A stretch of DNA of 46,763 nt from Bacillota bacterium (GCA_023460575.1 JAEWPQ010000313.1:1-46763), one strand, 5' to 3'; positions 16,821-25,787 are shown, counted from the first letter of the stretch. A program made the numbers and translations. Notes: generated by a model not told the origin, from the sequence alone.

Positions 16821-17489
16821 ATGATTACGATCATTCAAACGTATGGTCCTATGCTCCTGCAGGCATTGGGGAAAACGTTGCTGCTTACGTTATTATCGTT
16901 GGTTTTCGCCATGATAATCGGTCTCGTTTTTTCATTGATGAATGTTGGGAAAAACCGCTTTTTTAATTTTATTGGTATGGCATATGTTGATGGGGTTCGT
17001 GGTGTTCCACTTATTGTTTTGGCCTATTTTATATATTTTGGCATACCAACCGGAATAAAAATGATGGGAATACAGGATTTCAGATTAACAGCTCTTCAGG
17101 CAGGTACGATTGCCCTGGCCATGAACTGTGGCGCTTATATGGCTGAGATTATCCGGGCAGGTATTGAAAGTGTGGATAAAGGACAGATGGAAGCCAGCAG
17201 GAGTCTTGGTTTAAACTATGCAAAAAGTATGCGGCTGGTGGTGCTTCCCCAGGCTGTCCGTACAATGATTCCGTCTATCATCAATCAGTTCATCATTACA
17301 TTAAAAGACACCTCTATTCTTTCTGTCATTGGATTCCCGGAACTTACTAATATGGGTAAAACAATTAGTGGAAATACTTTTAAGAGTCTGGAAACCTGGG
17401 CAATTGTAGGTATTATGTATATGGTTGTCATTATTACTCTCAGTAAAGTTGCAAAAAGGGTTGAAAGGAGGGTTAACCGTGGAAGATAG
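16821..17489 (+). CDS. Polar amino-acid ABC transporter permease (HisM/GlnP type)
   Basis: Membrane protein of 222 residues with about five helices (~12-35, ~55-75, ~90-110, ~150-170, ~190-212). The cytoplasmic coupling loop reads EASRSLGLNYAKSMRLVVLPQAVRTMIPS, matching the EAA motif of HisMQ-type permeases. It starts at an ATG with ACGGAGG upstream and overlaps the ATPase start by 11 bases. It probably works as a homodimer, as only one permease gene is present. Confidence 0.93.
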   Translation: MITIIQTYGPMLLQALGKTLLLTLLSLVFAMIIGLVFSLMNVGKNRFFNFIGMAYVDGVRGVPLIVLAYFIYFGIPTGIKMMGIQDFRLTALQAGTIALAMNCGAYMAEIIRAGIESVDKGQMEASRSLGLNYAKSMRLVVLPQAVRTMIPSIINQFIITLKDTSILSVIGFPELTNMGKTISGNTFKSLETWAIVGIMYMVVIITLSKVAKRVERRVNRGR

Positions 17490-18219
17490 AAAGATTAAAA
17501 TTCATGTTGAGAATTTAAAGAAAAATTTCGGAGCATTAGAAGTTCTGAAAGACATGAGTATTGATATTTTTGAGGGAGAGGTCGTGGTTTTGTTAGGACC
17601 TTCCGGAAGCGGTAAGTCCACGTTTCTCCGGTGCTTAAATCAGCTTGAGGCGGCCACGGCCGGCAGTATCACCGTGGATGGAAAGAATATCACAGACAAA
17701 CATACCGATATAAATAAAGTACGTGAGAATATTGGCATGGTGTTCCAGCACTTTAATCTTTTTCCTCATAAAACTGTTTTAGATAATATCATGCTTGCTC
17801 CTGTGGAGCTAAAGCTCATGACTAAGGCAGAAGCAAAAGAAAAGGGCATGCAATTATTAAACCGAGTCGGATTGGAGGCAAAAGCAGATGCGTACCCCTC
17901 CCAGCTCTCAGGAGGCCAGAAGCAGCGTATCGCAATTGCAAGATCATTGGCCATGAATCCTGACATTATGCTTTTTGATGAACCCACATCAGCACTGGAT
18001 CCTGAAATGGTGGGGGAAGTTCTGGCTGTTATGAAAGAGCTTGCCGCGGAAGGCATGACCATGGTTGTTGTAACACATGAAATAGGATTTGCAAAAGAAG
18101 TGGCGGACAGAATTGTATTTATGGACGATGGTTATATTGTAGAACAGGGAACAGCCCAGGAAGTTATTATGAACCCGAAAGAACCCAGAACCATTGATTT
18201 TCTAAATAAAGTGTTATAG
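17479..18219 (+). CDS. Polar amino-acid ABC transporter ATPase (GlnQ type)
   Basis: About 246 residues. Walker A is GPSGSGKST, the Q-loop FQHFNLFPHKT, the signature LSGGQKQR, Walker B IMLFDEPTSALDPE and the H-loop VVTHEIGFA. The start is a GTG at 17479 with a perfect AAAGGAGG seven bases upstream; the frame is open further back inside the permease gene but has no ribosome site. It energises the adjacent permease. A 21-base gap leads to the next gene, so the kinase-like gene is very likely co-transcribed. Confidence 0.94.
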   Translation: MEDRKIKIHVENLKKNFGALEVLKDMSIDIFEGEVVVLLGPSGSGKSTFLRCLNQLEAATAGSITVDGKNITDKHTDINKVRENIGMVFQHFNLFPHKTVLDNIMLAPVELKLMTKAEAKEKGMQLLNRVGLEAKADAYPSQLSGGQKQRIAIARSLAMNPDIMLFDEPTSALDPEMVGEVLAVMKELAAEGMTMVVVTHEIGFAKEVADRIVFMDDGYIVEQGTAQEVIMNPKEPRTIDFLNKVL

Positions 18220-18240
18220 TCTGTTTTGAAGGAGTAATCT

Positions 18241-18825
18241 ATGAAAAAGATTATTACAATCAGTCGTGAGTTTGGAGCTGGCGGAGGAGAAATCGGAAGA
18301 AAAGTAGCCAGTATTATGAAGTATGAATTTTATGATAAAGAGTTGATTCTGAAAGCGGCAAGAGAATCTAACGTAGATGTTGAAAGCTTGCTGAAATGGG
18401 ATGAACAGGTTCCCATCAACTTTGGATTTGCCCAGAGCCTCTTTGATTTTTACAATAAGCCGCTGAGCGAAAAGCTTTTTAATGCCCAGAGTCATATTAT
18501 TAAAAAAGTTGCTGAAAAAGGGAACTGCGTGATCGTTGGCCGAAACGCAAATACCATATTAAAGGAATATGATTATACTTTACACGTTTTTGTGCATGCA
18601 GATTCTCACTGGCGTTTAAAGCGCATGAAGGATGAAATGCCTGATGCGGCTGAAGCTAAAATTAAAGAGCAGATTTCCATCATTGATAAAATGAGAAGAA
18701 AAAATTGTGCTTATTATACCAATACAGAATTTGGCGGAGCTGATTATTATGATATCAGTTTCAATACATCGAAATTAGGAATTGATGCCTGTGTAGAGAC
18801 AATCTGTAATTTAGCAAAACAGTAA
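18241..18825 (+). CDS. Cytidylate kinase-like P-loop protein
   Basis: Protein of 194 residues of the cytidylate-kinase-like family. The N-terminus ITISREFGAGGGEIGRKVA holds a modified P-loop, followed by YDKELILKAA, and GNCVIVGRNAN precedes the second half. The typical family partner motif RRKNCAYY lies at ~158. These proteins are common in Clostridia and are distinct from Cmk; their substrate is unknown. It follows the ABC ATPase within 21 bases and has its own AGGAG site. A perfect hairpin after it ends the operon. Its presence in an amino-acid uptake operon is unexplained. Confidence 0.82.
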   Translation: MKKIITISREFGAGGGEIGRKVASIMKYEFYDKELILKAARESNVDVESLLKWDEQVPINFGFAQSLFDFYNKPLSEKLFNAQSHIIKKVAEKGNCVIVGRNANTILKEYDYTLHVFVHADSHWRLKRMKDEMPDAAEAKIKEQISIIDKMRRKNCAYYTNTEFGGADYYDISFNTSKLGIDACVETICNLAKQ

Positions 18826-18844
18826 CTGGGAAAATTTTTATAGA

Positions 18845-18891
18845 GAAAGGGTGTAAATTATTCTGTTTTCCGGAATAATTTACACCCTTTC
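18845..18891. terminator. Long bidirectional hairpin between convergent operons
   Basis: A perfect 19-base stem, GAAAGGGTGTAAATTATTC (18845-18863) with its complement at 18873-18891, around a 9-base loop. It separates the kinase-like gene from the convergent cyclase gene. Neither flank has a strong T-run, but the stem's length and position argue for termination. Confidence 0.75.
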
Positions 18892-18897
18892 CTGCAA

Positions 18898-19539
18898 TTA
18901 ATTATTAAAATCCATCAAAACCGCTCTTACAGGTGCTGCTTCTGCACCTTCAATATTAACCGGCAATGCAAACAGCAGATATTCACCTTCCTCAATCGCT
19001 TTCAAACGTAAGCCTTCCAGAATATGAATCCCTTTTTCCATTAACTGAAGGTGGGTTTCATGACCTGGCTGGGCACGTTCAATGCCAAGAGCATCAATTC
19101 CAACACCCTTAATCCTGTGATTTACCAAATACTCCGCACCGGATTGCTCCAGATAAATAAAATCACCTTCCAAAACGTTCTCGTAGGAATTTCTTGTCTT
19201 CAAAAGAATAAAATCCCCATCGGCAATGTCCTTGCTGCTAAGATCCACGGCTGTTATTTTGTTCTTTACAGCAGTTAAATCAAGCACCTTACATTTCGTG
19301 ATCAGTTCCTTAAAATCTAATGTCTCAATGGTATTTCCTTCAGGTATCATATGGAGAGTCCGGTCTAAATGAGTACCGGTATGCAGATTCATTTCAATTT
19401 TACTTTCATACACGGTTCCGGAAGCAAAGTCACTGACGGTCTTAAGAAGAGGACGTTTTTCTTCCTTTCCTTTGTAAACCGGCATGTCATGATTGATTAA
19501 CATGGATATATCATATAGTTTGTCATAATTTATTTTCAT
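18898..19539 (-). CDS. Cyclase-family metal-dependent hydrolase (kynurenine formamidase-like)
   Basis: About 213 residues. The start MKINYDKLYDIS at 19539 follows AAGGAGG by six bases. The family signature HTGTHLD (His53, His57, Asp59) is intact and probably binds metal; DISMLINHDMPVY at the N-terminus is also typical. C-terminal GVGIDALGIE and ALPVNIEGAEAAPVRAVL complete the fold. Members hydrolyse amides such as N-formylkynurenine, or cyclise or hydrolyse other small molecules, so the substrate is open. The gene lies ten bases after zwf, with its ribosome site at the zwf stop, so it is co-expressed with gnd and zwf. Confidence 0.85.
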   Translation of the reverse strand: MKINYDKLYDISMLINHDMPVYKGKEEKRPLLKTVSDFASGTVYESKIEMNLHTGTHLDRTLHMIPEGNTIETLDFKELITKCKVLDLTAVKNKITAVDLSSKDIADGDFILLKTRNSYENVLEGDFIYLEQSGAEYLVNHRIKGVGIDALGIERAQPGHETHLQLMEKGIHILEGLRLKAIEEGEYLLFALPVNIEGAEAAPVRAVLMDFNN

Positions 19540-19549
19540 AAGTTCCTCC

Positions 19550-21052
19550 TTAAATATTCCACCATTTTCGTCCGTCCTTAGCCAGAAGCTCAAAAGAAGC
19601 TTCCGGCCCCATGGACCCCGCAGCATAATTGGGAAAATGTATATTTGCCTGTTCTCTGTATTGAATCAACTGGTCTGCCACCATCCATGCGGACTCAACC
19701 TCATCCCATCTTGAGAAAAGGGAAGCATCTCCCCTGAGGATGTCATAAATGAGCCGTTCATAAGCTTCAGGGGTATTCCCCTGTATGGGATTATGGGTAC
19801 TTGTATCCATTTTAGCCGGTATAATTCCACTATGCGCATGATAATCCTTTGTATTGAACTGAAAGTAGACACCTACATTGGGCTGAATGCGAAGGATCAA
19901 GAGGTTGGGTTCCTGAATATCATTATCCTTAAAGTAAAGAATATTTGGCATGGGTTTAAATTGAATCACTATTTCAGCTGCTCCATTTGCAAGCCGTTTG
20001 CCGGTTCTGAGATAGAACGGGGTACCTGCCCATCGAAAGTTATTGATATGAAGCTTTATGGCTGCAAAGGTTTCCGTGTCCGAATTGTCTGAGACATTTT
20101 TTTCTTCCCGGTATGCCGGTATATCTTTTCCCTCAATTATACCCTTCCCATATTGTCCGAATATCACATTATTCTTTAGAAATTCCGGCGTTATATCCTC
20201 AATTGCTGCAAGAACTTTCTGCTTCTCTGAACGAATGGAATCCATCTGCAGATTAATTGGCGGTTCCATGGCAATCAGAGTCAGTATTTGAAAAATATGA
20301 TTCTGTATCATATCCCTCATGGCACCGGACCGCTCATAATATCCGCCTCTTGAGCCAACCCCCAGTGTTTCTGTCAGGGATATCTGAATATTATCCACAT
20401 ACTTATTATTCCAGACTGCTTCAAAAACAGAGTTAGCAAAGCGAAGTACCATGATATTCTGTATCATTTCTTTACCCAGGTAATGATCGATTCGATAGAT
20501 ACTGGTTTCCGGATATACCTCTAATATCTTATTGTTCAGATTTCTTGCCGTTGTTAAGTCTTTGCCAAAGGGTTTTTCTATAACAAGCCTGTTAAAATCC
20601 CTGGAACAGCATGACATATTACTGTTCTTAAGTCCTTGTACAATCGTTTCAAAATATTCTGGTGCAACAGCCAGATAAAAAATCCTGTTACCATTTGTCT
20701 GAAATTTCTGATCCAGATCCTGCAAATAGCTGTTAAGCCCATGATATCCGAATATATCGGTAAAATCAAACGGATAATAATGGATCATTGCCTGTAATCT
20801 ATTCCAGATTACATCATCCATTTTTTTTCTTGAGTACTTATTGACAGATGTATAAATATCCTGCTTATATTCTTCCTGGGACATGCCCCTTCTCCCTATG
20901 GTTACAATAGCAAAATGTTCGGGGATCAATTTGTCCCGCACCAGATTATAGAAAGCCGGAATCAGTTTACGATGTGTCAGATCACCAGTACCGCCAAAAA
21001 TCACAAAAATGGAGGATAAGTTATTATTGACCAGATGTAATTCTTCTTTCAT
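19550..21052 (-). CDS. zwf: Glucose-6-phosphate dehydrogenase
   Basis: About 500 residues, the normal length. The NADP-binding motif IFGGTGDLTHRKL is at ~18-30, EKPFG at ~159-163, and the active-site signature RIDHYLGKE at ~187-195. It oxidises glucose 6-phosphate to 6-phosphogluconolactone and forms NADPH. The start at 21052 follows AAAGGAAA; 31 upstream codons overlap the end of gnd and are not counted. It lies 28 bases after gnd. No 6-phosphogluconolactonase gene is seen nearby. Confidence 0.96.
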   Translation of the reverse strand: MKEELHLVNNNLSSIFVIFGGTGDLTHRKLIPAFYNLVRDKLIPEHFAIVTIGRRGMSQEEYKQDIYTSVNKYSRKKMDDVIWNRLQAMIHYYPFDFTDIFGYHGLNSYLQDLDQKFQTNGNRIFYLAVAPEYFETIVQGLKNSNMSCCSRDFNRLVIEKPFGKDLTTARNLNNKILEVYPETSIYRIDHYLGKEMIQNIMVLRFANSVFEAVWNNKYVDNIQISLTETLGVGSRGGYYERSGAMRDMIQNHIFQILTLIAMEPPINLQMDSIRSEKQKVLAAIEDITPEFLKNNVIFGQYGKGIIEGKDIPAYREEKNVSDNSDTETFAAIKLHINNFRWAGTPFYLRTGKRLANGAAEIVIQFKPMPNILYFKDNDIQEPNLLILRIQPNVGVYFQFNTKDYHAHSGIIPAKMDTSTHNPIQGNTPEAYERLIYDILRGDASLFSRWDEVESAWMVADQLIQYREQANIHFPNYAAGSMGPEASFELLAKDGRKWWNI

Positions 21053-21080
21053 TGTGAACTTTCCTTTCCCATTTTTTTCC

Positions 21081-22484
21081 TTACTCTTCCCATTGTGTAT
21101 GGAAGATGCCCTCTTTATCATTACGCTCGTAGGTATGCGCCCCAAAGAAATCTCTCTGTGCCTGTAACAGATTTATTGGCAGTTCAGCTGAACGGTAGCT
21201 GTCATAATAAGCTAATGAACTTGAAAAACCAGGGACCGGGATGCCATAGATTATGGCTGTTGTTATCGTCTCTCTCCATTCCTTCTGGTAATTATTCAGG
21301 ATACCGCTAAAATAATCTTCAAATAGCAGGTTTTTCAGCTCAGGATTTTTTTCATAAGCCAGAGTGATCTGATTCAGGAACTGCGCTCTGATAATACAGC
21401 CTCCCCGGAAAATTTTTGCAATTTCACTATAGGATAAGTCCCAATGATACAGCCTGGAGGCATTTTTTAATAACCCAAAACCCTGTGCATAAGCGCAGAT
21501 TTTACTTGCATACAGAGCCTTTCTTATTGATTCAATTAACTCTTCTGGTTTTTGTTTCAGGGTATCCCCACCCCGCAGCAGCCTGTTTGCTGTTACTCGT
21601 TCCTCTTTCATGGCTGAAAGATATCTTTCATATACTGCTGTAGTAATCGTGGGCGTAGGTGCACCCAGCTCAAGAGATATCTGTCCCGTCCATTTGCCCG
21701 TACCTTTCTGTCCTGCCACATCCAGTATCTTATCCACCAGATAACCCTCGCCCTGTTCATCCTTTTTCTGGAATATCTTTGCTGTAATAGCAATAAGATA
21801 ACTGTTTAATTCTCCCTGATTCCACTGGTCAAAGATATCATGCAGCTGCTCCGGTGACAGTCCCAGTACATGCTTCATGATGGAGTAAGCTTCGCTGATT
21901 AATTGCATATCCGCGTATTCTATTCCGTTATGAACCATTTTTACAAAATGTCCTGCGCCGTTTTCACCAATATAAGTACTGCAGGCATCCTGGCCTACCT
22001 TAGCAGAGATTGCAGTCAAAACCGGTTCCAACCGGTCATAGGCCTCCCTGGCTCCTCCTGACATAATGGCAGGTCCTGTTCTGGCTCCTTCCTCTCCTCC
22101 GGAGATTCCGGTTCCGAGATAATAAATTCCCTTTTCTTCCAGTTCCTTACTTCTTTGCATCGTATCCAGATAATAGGAATTGCCTCCATCCATGAGGATA
22201 TCTCCTTTATCCAGATAAGGAAGCAGCTTATGAATGGTATCATCCACTGCTTCTCCGGCTTTCACCATCAAGATTATTCTGCGGGGTGTATCAAGAGAAT
22301 TAACAAATTCTTTCAGGGAGTAGAAACCCATGATATCTTTATCCTTATACTCCTTGGATAATTCATTTGTTTTGTCTGGTGTCCTGTTATATACTGCTAC
22401 TGAGTAACCATGATCAGCAATGTTTAATGCAAGGTTCTTTCCCATTACCGCAAGACCAATTACCCCTATCTGCTGTTTTTTCAT
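21081..22484 (-). CDS. gnd: 6-phosphogluconate dehydrogenase, decarboxylating
   Basis: Protein of 467 residues. The nucleotide-binding motif GVIGLAVMGKNLALN is at the N-terminus, followed by DGGNSYYLDT and the signature GTGISGGEEGARTGPA, then GQKGTGKWT and the C-terminal helical domain. It converts 6-phosphogluconate to ribulose 5-phosphate with NADPH formation. It is first in the gnd-zwf-cyclase operon; the reverse order relative to the pathway is normal. AAGGAG lies eight bases before the ATG. Confidence 0.96.
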   Translation of the reverse strand: MKKQQIGVIGLAVMGKNLALNIADHGYSVAVYNRTPDKTNELSKEYKDKDIMGFYSLKEFVNSLDTPRRIILMVKAGEAVDDTIHKLLPYLDKGDILMDGGNSYYLDTMQRSKELEEKGIYYLGTGISGGEEGARTGPAIMSGGAREAYDRLEPVLTAISAKVGQDACSTYIGENGAGHFVKMVHNGIEYADMQLISEAYSIMKHVLGLSPEQLHDIFDQWNQGELNSYLIAITAKIFQKKDEQGEGYLVDKILDVAGQKGTGKWTGQISLELGAPTPTITTAVYERYLSAMKEERVTANRLLRGGDTLKQKPEELIESIRKALYASKICAYAQGFGLLKNASRLYHWDLSYSEIAKIFRGGCIIRAQFLNQITLAYEKNPELKNLLFEDYFSGILNNYQKEWRETITTAIIYGIPVPGFSSSLAYYDSYRSAELPINLLQAQRDFFGAHTYERNDKEGIFHTQWEE

Positions 22485-22719
22485 ATATCTCTCTCCTTTT
22501 TGTATCAGTTAGTGGCTTCTTACTATGTTTTATATTATATATACAGTTGATTTAATCTTCTGTAATTAAGTTACATAAGGAACCGGTCCAGGGAAATTTT
22601 CTAATACTTCTTGTCAAATACTCCTTTATCGTTTAACGTTATAAGGAACAATGATCGTTATATATGTAAAAGAAAGGAAACGTGTGATATCTGGCTTTAA
22701 AATATCATAGAAAAAAATT
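22485..22719. other. Divergent gnd/capA control region
   Basis: An AT-rich gap of 235 bases. On the gnd side a TATAAT lies at 22539-22534 (minus strand) without a good -35. On the capA side TTGTCA at ~22610 is followed by no convincing -10. TGATAT and ATATCA near 22685-22705 could form a small hairpin just before capA. No gene is seen. Confidence 0.4.
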
Positions 22720-24078
22720 ATGAACAGGAATCGTTTTTTTATTCTGACTGCCAGCCTTATGCTGCTGACCGGTTGTACAAGATCTTCTTTCCTCCCTCTT
22801 CCTTCCACCTGTGTGACCATGCGTGACCAGCCTGCTTCGCCTTCCCAGACACCCACAGCCTCACAGGAATCAACAGTGGAAACGGACAGGCCTCCGGAAG
22901 GTATCAGCGAAGATTTTATGGCTTTTATTAAATCTCAATATGGAACCAGTGTCTATGACAGGCTCACGGCCTCATTTCAATCGGACTCTGATGGCGGCGG
23001 ACTATGGCATGAACTGACAGGAAGCTCCCTTTCGGTTTTAATAGACCGCTATTCGGGCATTCTCGATTCGTCTGACACCGCACGCTCCCACCGGATCTGG
23101 CTGAAGGAATCTTCCGATCCCAACCAGGTGGTATTATCCTTTGCCGGAGATATAAGCTTTGCCGACGGATACGCCAATATGTCCGCGTACCATACAAGAG
23201 GCGGAATTGATTCCTGCATACTTCCCGATGTAAGGGCACGAATGTCTGCAGCAGATATTATGATGATTAACAACGAATTTTGTTACAGCAGGAGAGGAAC
23301 CCCTCTGACTGGAAAAACCTTTACCTTCCGGGCGGACCCTTCCATGGTCCGGAATTTAAATTCACTGTCAGTCGATCTGGTGTCTCTTGCTAATAATCAT
23401 GTTTATGATTACGGACCGGAGGCTCTTTTGGATACACTTGACACATTATCCGATGCAGGAATTCCATATGCAGGTGCTGGAAGAAACATTGAGGAAGCAA
23501 AAGAACCTGTTTATTTCATATCCGGCGGTATGAAAATTTCATTTGTATGCGCCACACAGATTGAACGTTCCACACGATTTACAAAGGAAGCCGGTACAGA
23601 CAGTCCAGGGGTTTTAAGAACAGATGATCCTGATCTTTACTTGGCTGCTGTAGAGAAAGCCAAGTTAGAAAGCGATTTTGTAGTGGTCTTTATTCATTGG
23701 GGAACAGAAGGTACCAATTACTTTGAAGGGGACCAGCAGCATCTCGCCCGACAGCTTATTGACCATGGTGCAGGACTAGTCATTGGATGCCATCCTCATG
23801 TTCTCCAGGGAATTGAATATTATCAGGGCGTTCCCATCGTATACAGCCTGGGTAATTTCTGGTTTAACAGCAGAACTATCCCCACCGGTCTTATGGAAGC
23901 AGTAATCACACCCAGTGGTCTTAATAAACTACAGTTTATCCCCTGCATTCAGGAAAACTGCAGCACCGATCTGGTTGTTTCCCCTGTTAAAAAGCAAAAA
24001 GCCTTCCAGTTTATGGAACAGCTCTCTTCCTCAATTACCATAGATACTGAGGGAATTATTCATCCAATTCCAGAATAA
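22720..24078 (+). CDS. CapA-family lipoprotein (poly-gamma-glutamate/metallophosphatase fold)
   Basis: A lipoprotein of 452 residues with a lipobox LLTGC (Cys19). A Ser/Thr/Pro-rich linker (~20-60) and an unassigned helical segment (~61-135) precede a CapA calcineurin-like domain. In that domain are LSFAGDISFADG (Asp144), NNEF (~184-187), SLANNHVYDYG (His227), FIHWGTE (His326) and GCHPHVLQG (His358, His360), all the expected metal ligands. The enzyme sits outside the membrane. PgsA/CapA relatives act in poly-gamma-glutamate synthesis, but no pgsB or pgsC is nearby, so a free-standing phosphatase or hydrolase is as likely. No Shine-Dalgarno sequence precedes the ATG, which is unusual here. Confidence 0.88.
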   Translation: MNRNRFFILTASLMLLTGCTRSSFLPLPSTCVTMRDQPASPSQTPTASQESTVETDRPPEGISEDFMAFIKSQYGTSVYDRLTASFQSDSDGGGLWHELTGSSLSVLIDRYSGILDSSDTARSHRIWLKESSDPNQVVLSFAGDISFADGYANMSAYHTRGGIDSCILPDVRARMSAADIMMINNEFCYSRRGTPLTGKTFTFRADPSMVRNLNSLSVDLVSLANNHVYDYGPEALLDTLDTLSDAGIPYAGAGRNIEEAKEPVYFISGGMKISFVCATQIERSTRFTKEAGTDSPGVLRTDDPDLYLAAVEKAKLESDFVVVFIHWGTEGTNYFEGDQQHLARQLIDHGAGLVIGCHPHVLQGIEYYQGVPIVYSLGNFWFNSRTIPTGLMEAVITPSGLNKLQFIPCIQENCSTDLVVSPVKKQKAFQFMEQLSSSITIDTEGIIHPIPE

Positions 24079-24203
24079 GGTAAGATTACAATTATATTAA
24101 CAAATAGCCGTTTTCTTACGGATTCTTACGCCTTTTTAACTTTCCTTGACCTTGTACTTACTCCATGGTTTAAAGTCTCCCTATCAGCCGATGCGAGCTG
24201 AAT

Positions 24204-24339
24204 ATGCCCAAAAAATATGGGCGGGAGAGATGAACACCCTACGGGTATCCCTTTATGCCCAGAATACATGGGCGGGAGAGATGAACACCCTACGGGTATC
24301 CCTTTATGCCCAAAATACATGGGCGGGAGAGATGAAAGG
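24204..24339 (+). repeat. 51-bp tandem repeats (2.7 copies) in the leader of the wall-binding protein gene
   Basis: Units start at 24204, 24255 and 24306 (ATGCCC...), period exactly 51. Units 1 and 2 differ only in the loop of the first hairpin; unit 3 diverges after GGGAGAGATGAA into the ribosome site of the next gene. Each unit encodes GCCCA-loop-TGGGC and ACCC-TAC-GGGT hairpins. Because 51 is 17 codons, two frames stay open through the array. One frame ends in an ATGA overlap with the next gene's start. Confidence 0.9.
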
Positions 24340-24348
24340 AGAATTATT

Positions 24349-25770
24349 ATGAAGAAACGGAAACTGAAATGGCTGATTCCCTGCGCTGCAGCGCTTTTTA
24401 CCATAGGTGCCTCCATGACATCCTTTGCAGCACAAGGTTGGGCCGAAGAAAACGGAAGCTGGGTGTACTATGATAACAATGGTGACATAACTACAGAAGC
24501 CTGGAAAAAATCAGGAGATAACTGGTTTTACTTAGACTCTGACGGTCAGCTTGCCACCAGCCAGGTTATCGAATCGGATGACAATTATTACTATGTGAAC
24601 TCCGTAGGTGCCATGGTTACCGACGAATGGAGAGAAGTTCCATCTGATAGTGACGAAGAAGACGCGGCAGATACTAACTGGTATTATTTTGGCAGCAACG
24701 GTAAGGCTTATAAAGCATCTTCTACTGGTAAAACCAATTTTAAAACAGTGAAAATTGCAAATGGGCAAACTCATTCCTACGCATTTGATACCGAAGGAAA
24801 AATGCTTTATGGATGGCTTGATGATGCTTCTACCCGTATTACAGGTGATGATGCATGGAAAGAAGGAATCTATTACTGCGGCACATCCTCAGACGGCGCC
24901 CGTGCAGACGGCTGGAAATCTATAGAGGTTGAAGACGAACCTGAGAAAGATGATGATTTTAATGGTTCCTACTGGTTCTATTTTGGTTCAAACGGTAAGA
25001 AGACCACTGATACAACAAAAACCATCAACGGCAAAAAATACCGTTTTAATGAATACGGTGCAGCAGAATATGACTGGTATGAGGTAACTCCTGCTTCCGC
25101 TTCCACCGCAAGCTCAGCAAACCAGTTTTATAATCTTCCGGAAGAATGCTGGCAGGCAAAAGGCTGGTTCAAAGCAGTTCCAAGTGAAGAACTTGATGCA
25201 GAAGCACATGATGATGATACTCAGTACTGGTTCTATGCAAACAAAGACGGAAATCTTGTAAAGAGCCAGATCAAATCCATTGACGGCATCAAATATGCCT
25301 TTAATGAAAAAGGCGAAATGCTTCACGGACTTTATAATCTTACATTAACTGGCAGTACGATTGAATCTTATGATGAAATTGAGACAGAAAACGAACTTCC
25401 TGCAACAGATGACACCGGCTTGGTTTACTACTTTGGAAACTCACCAAAGGAAGGCGCTATGGCCACAGGTAAAACCACCATTGAGTTAGACGGAGAGACT
25501 TACACCTTTAACTTCCGCAAGTCCGGAAGCAACAAGGGTGCAGGATACAACGGCATCACTGATGACAGCATTTACATCCAGGGACGTCTCTTAAAGGCTG
25601 ATAAGGATGAGAAATACAAAGTAGTGGAATTCAACGGTAAGGAATACTTAATCAGTACCTCCGGAAAGCTTGCAAAGAGCAAAACAAATGTAAAAGACGG
25701 CGATGAGAAATACTACATCACCAACAGTGACGGAACCATCAAAGAGTCCGGCTATGACAAATTAAAATAA
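24349..25770 (+). CDS. Secreted cell-wall/choline-binding-repeat protein
   Basis: About 473 residues. A signal peptide (~1-27) ends near SMTSFAAQ. The rest is a ladder of aromatic-glycine repeats of the choline/glucan-binding type: GSWVYYDNNGD, DNWFYLDSDGQ, TNWYYFGSNGK, SYWFYFGSNGK, QYWFYANKDGN and others, about ten in all, split by acidic insertions. No catalytic domain is visible, so it is probably a structural or adhesive wall protein. The start at 24349 follows AAAGGAG by seven bases. The frame is open upstream through the 51-bp repeats, but that part lacks a signal peptide and is a leader. A terminator follows. Confidence 0.88.
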   Translation: MKKRKLKWLIPCAAALFTIGASMTSFAAQGWAEENGSWVYYDNNGDITTEAWKKSGDNWFYLDSDGQLATSQVIESDDNYYYVNSVGAMVTDEWREVPSDSDEEDAADTNWYYFGSNGKAYKASSTGKTNFKTVKIANGQTHSYAFDTEGKMLYGWLDDASTRITGDDAWKEGIYYCGTSSDGARADGWKSIEVEDEPEKDDDFNGSYWFYFGSNGKKTTDTTKTINGKKYRFNEYGAAEYDWYEVTPASASTASSANQFYNLPEECWQAKGWFKAVPSEELDAEAHDDDTQYWFYANKDGNLVKSQIKSIDGIKYAFNEKGEMLHGLYNLTLTGSTIESYDEIETENELPATDDTGLVYYFGNSPKEGAMATGKTTIELDGETYTFNFRKSGSNKGAGYNGITDDSIYIQGRLLKADKDEKYKVVEFNGKEYLISTSGKLAKSKTNVKDGDEKYYITNSDGTIKESGYDKLK

Positions 25771-25787
25771 TAACATAAGTAAATAGC

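Noticed and set aside
22720..24078. Poly-gamma-glutamate capsule operon
   Set aside because: Only the CapA-like gene is present; no CapB/CapC (PgsB/PgsC) homologue is adjacent.
24171..24192. Sigma-28-like flagellar promoter TAAA...GCCGAT upstream of the 51-bp repeats
   Set aside because: The boxes are right but the spacer is 12 bases, about three short of the usual 15, and no flagellar gene is nearby.
24204..24339. CRISPR-like array
   Set aside because: Only 2.7 head-to-tail copies without unique spacers; the whole 51-base unit is repeated.
24217..24348. N-terminal extension of the wall-binding protein through the repeats
   Set aside because: It would put 44 residues before a clear signal peptide, and a perfect ribosome site precedes the ATG at 24349.
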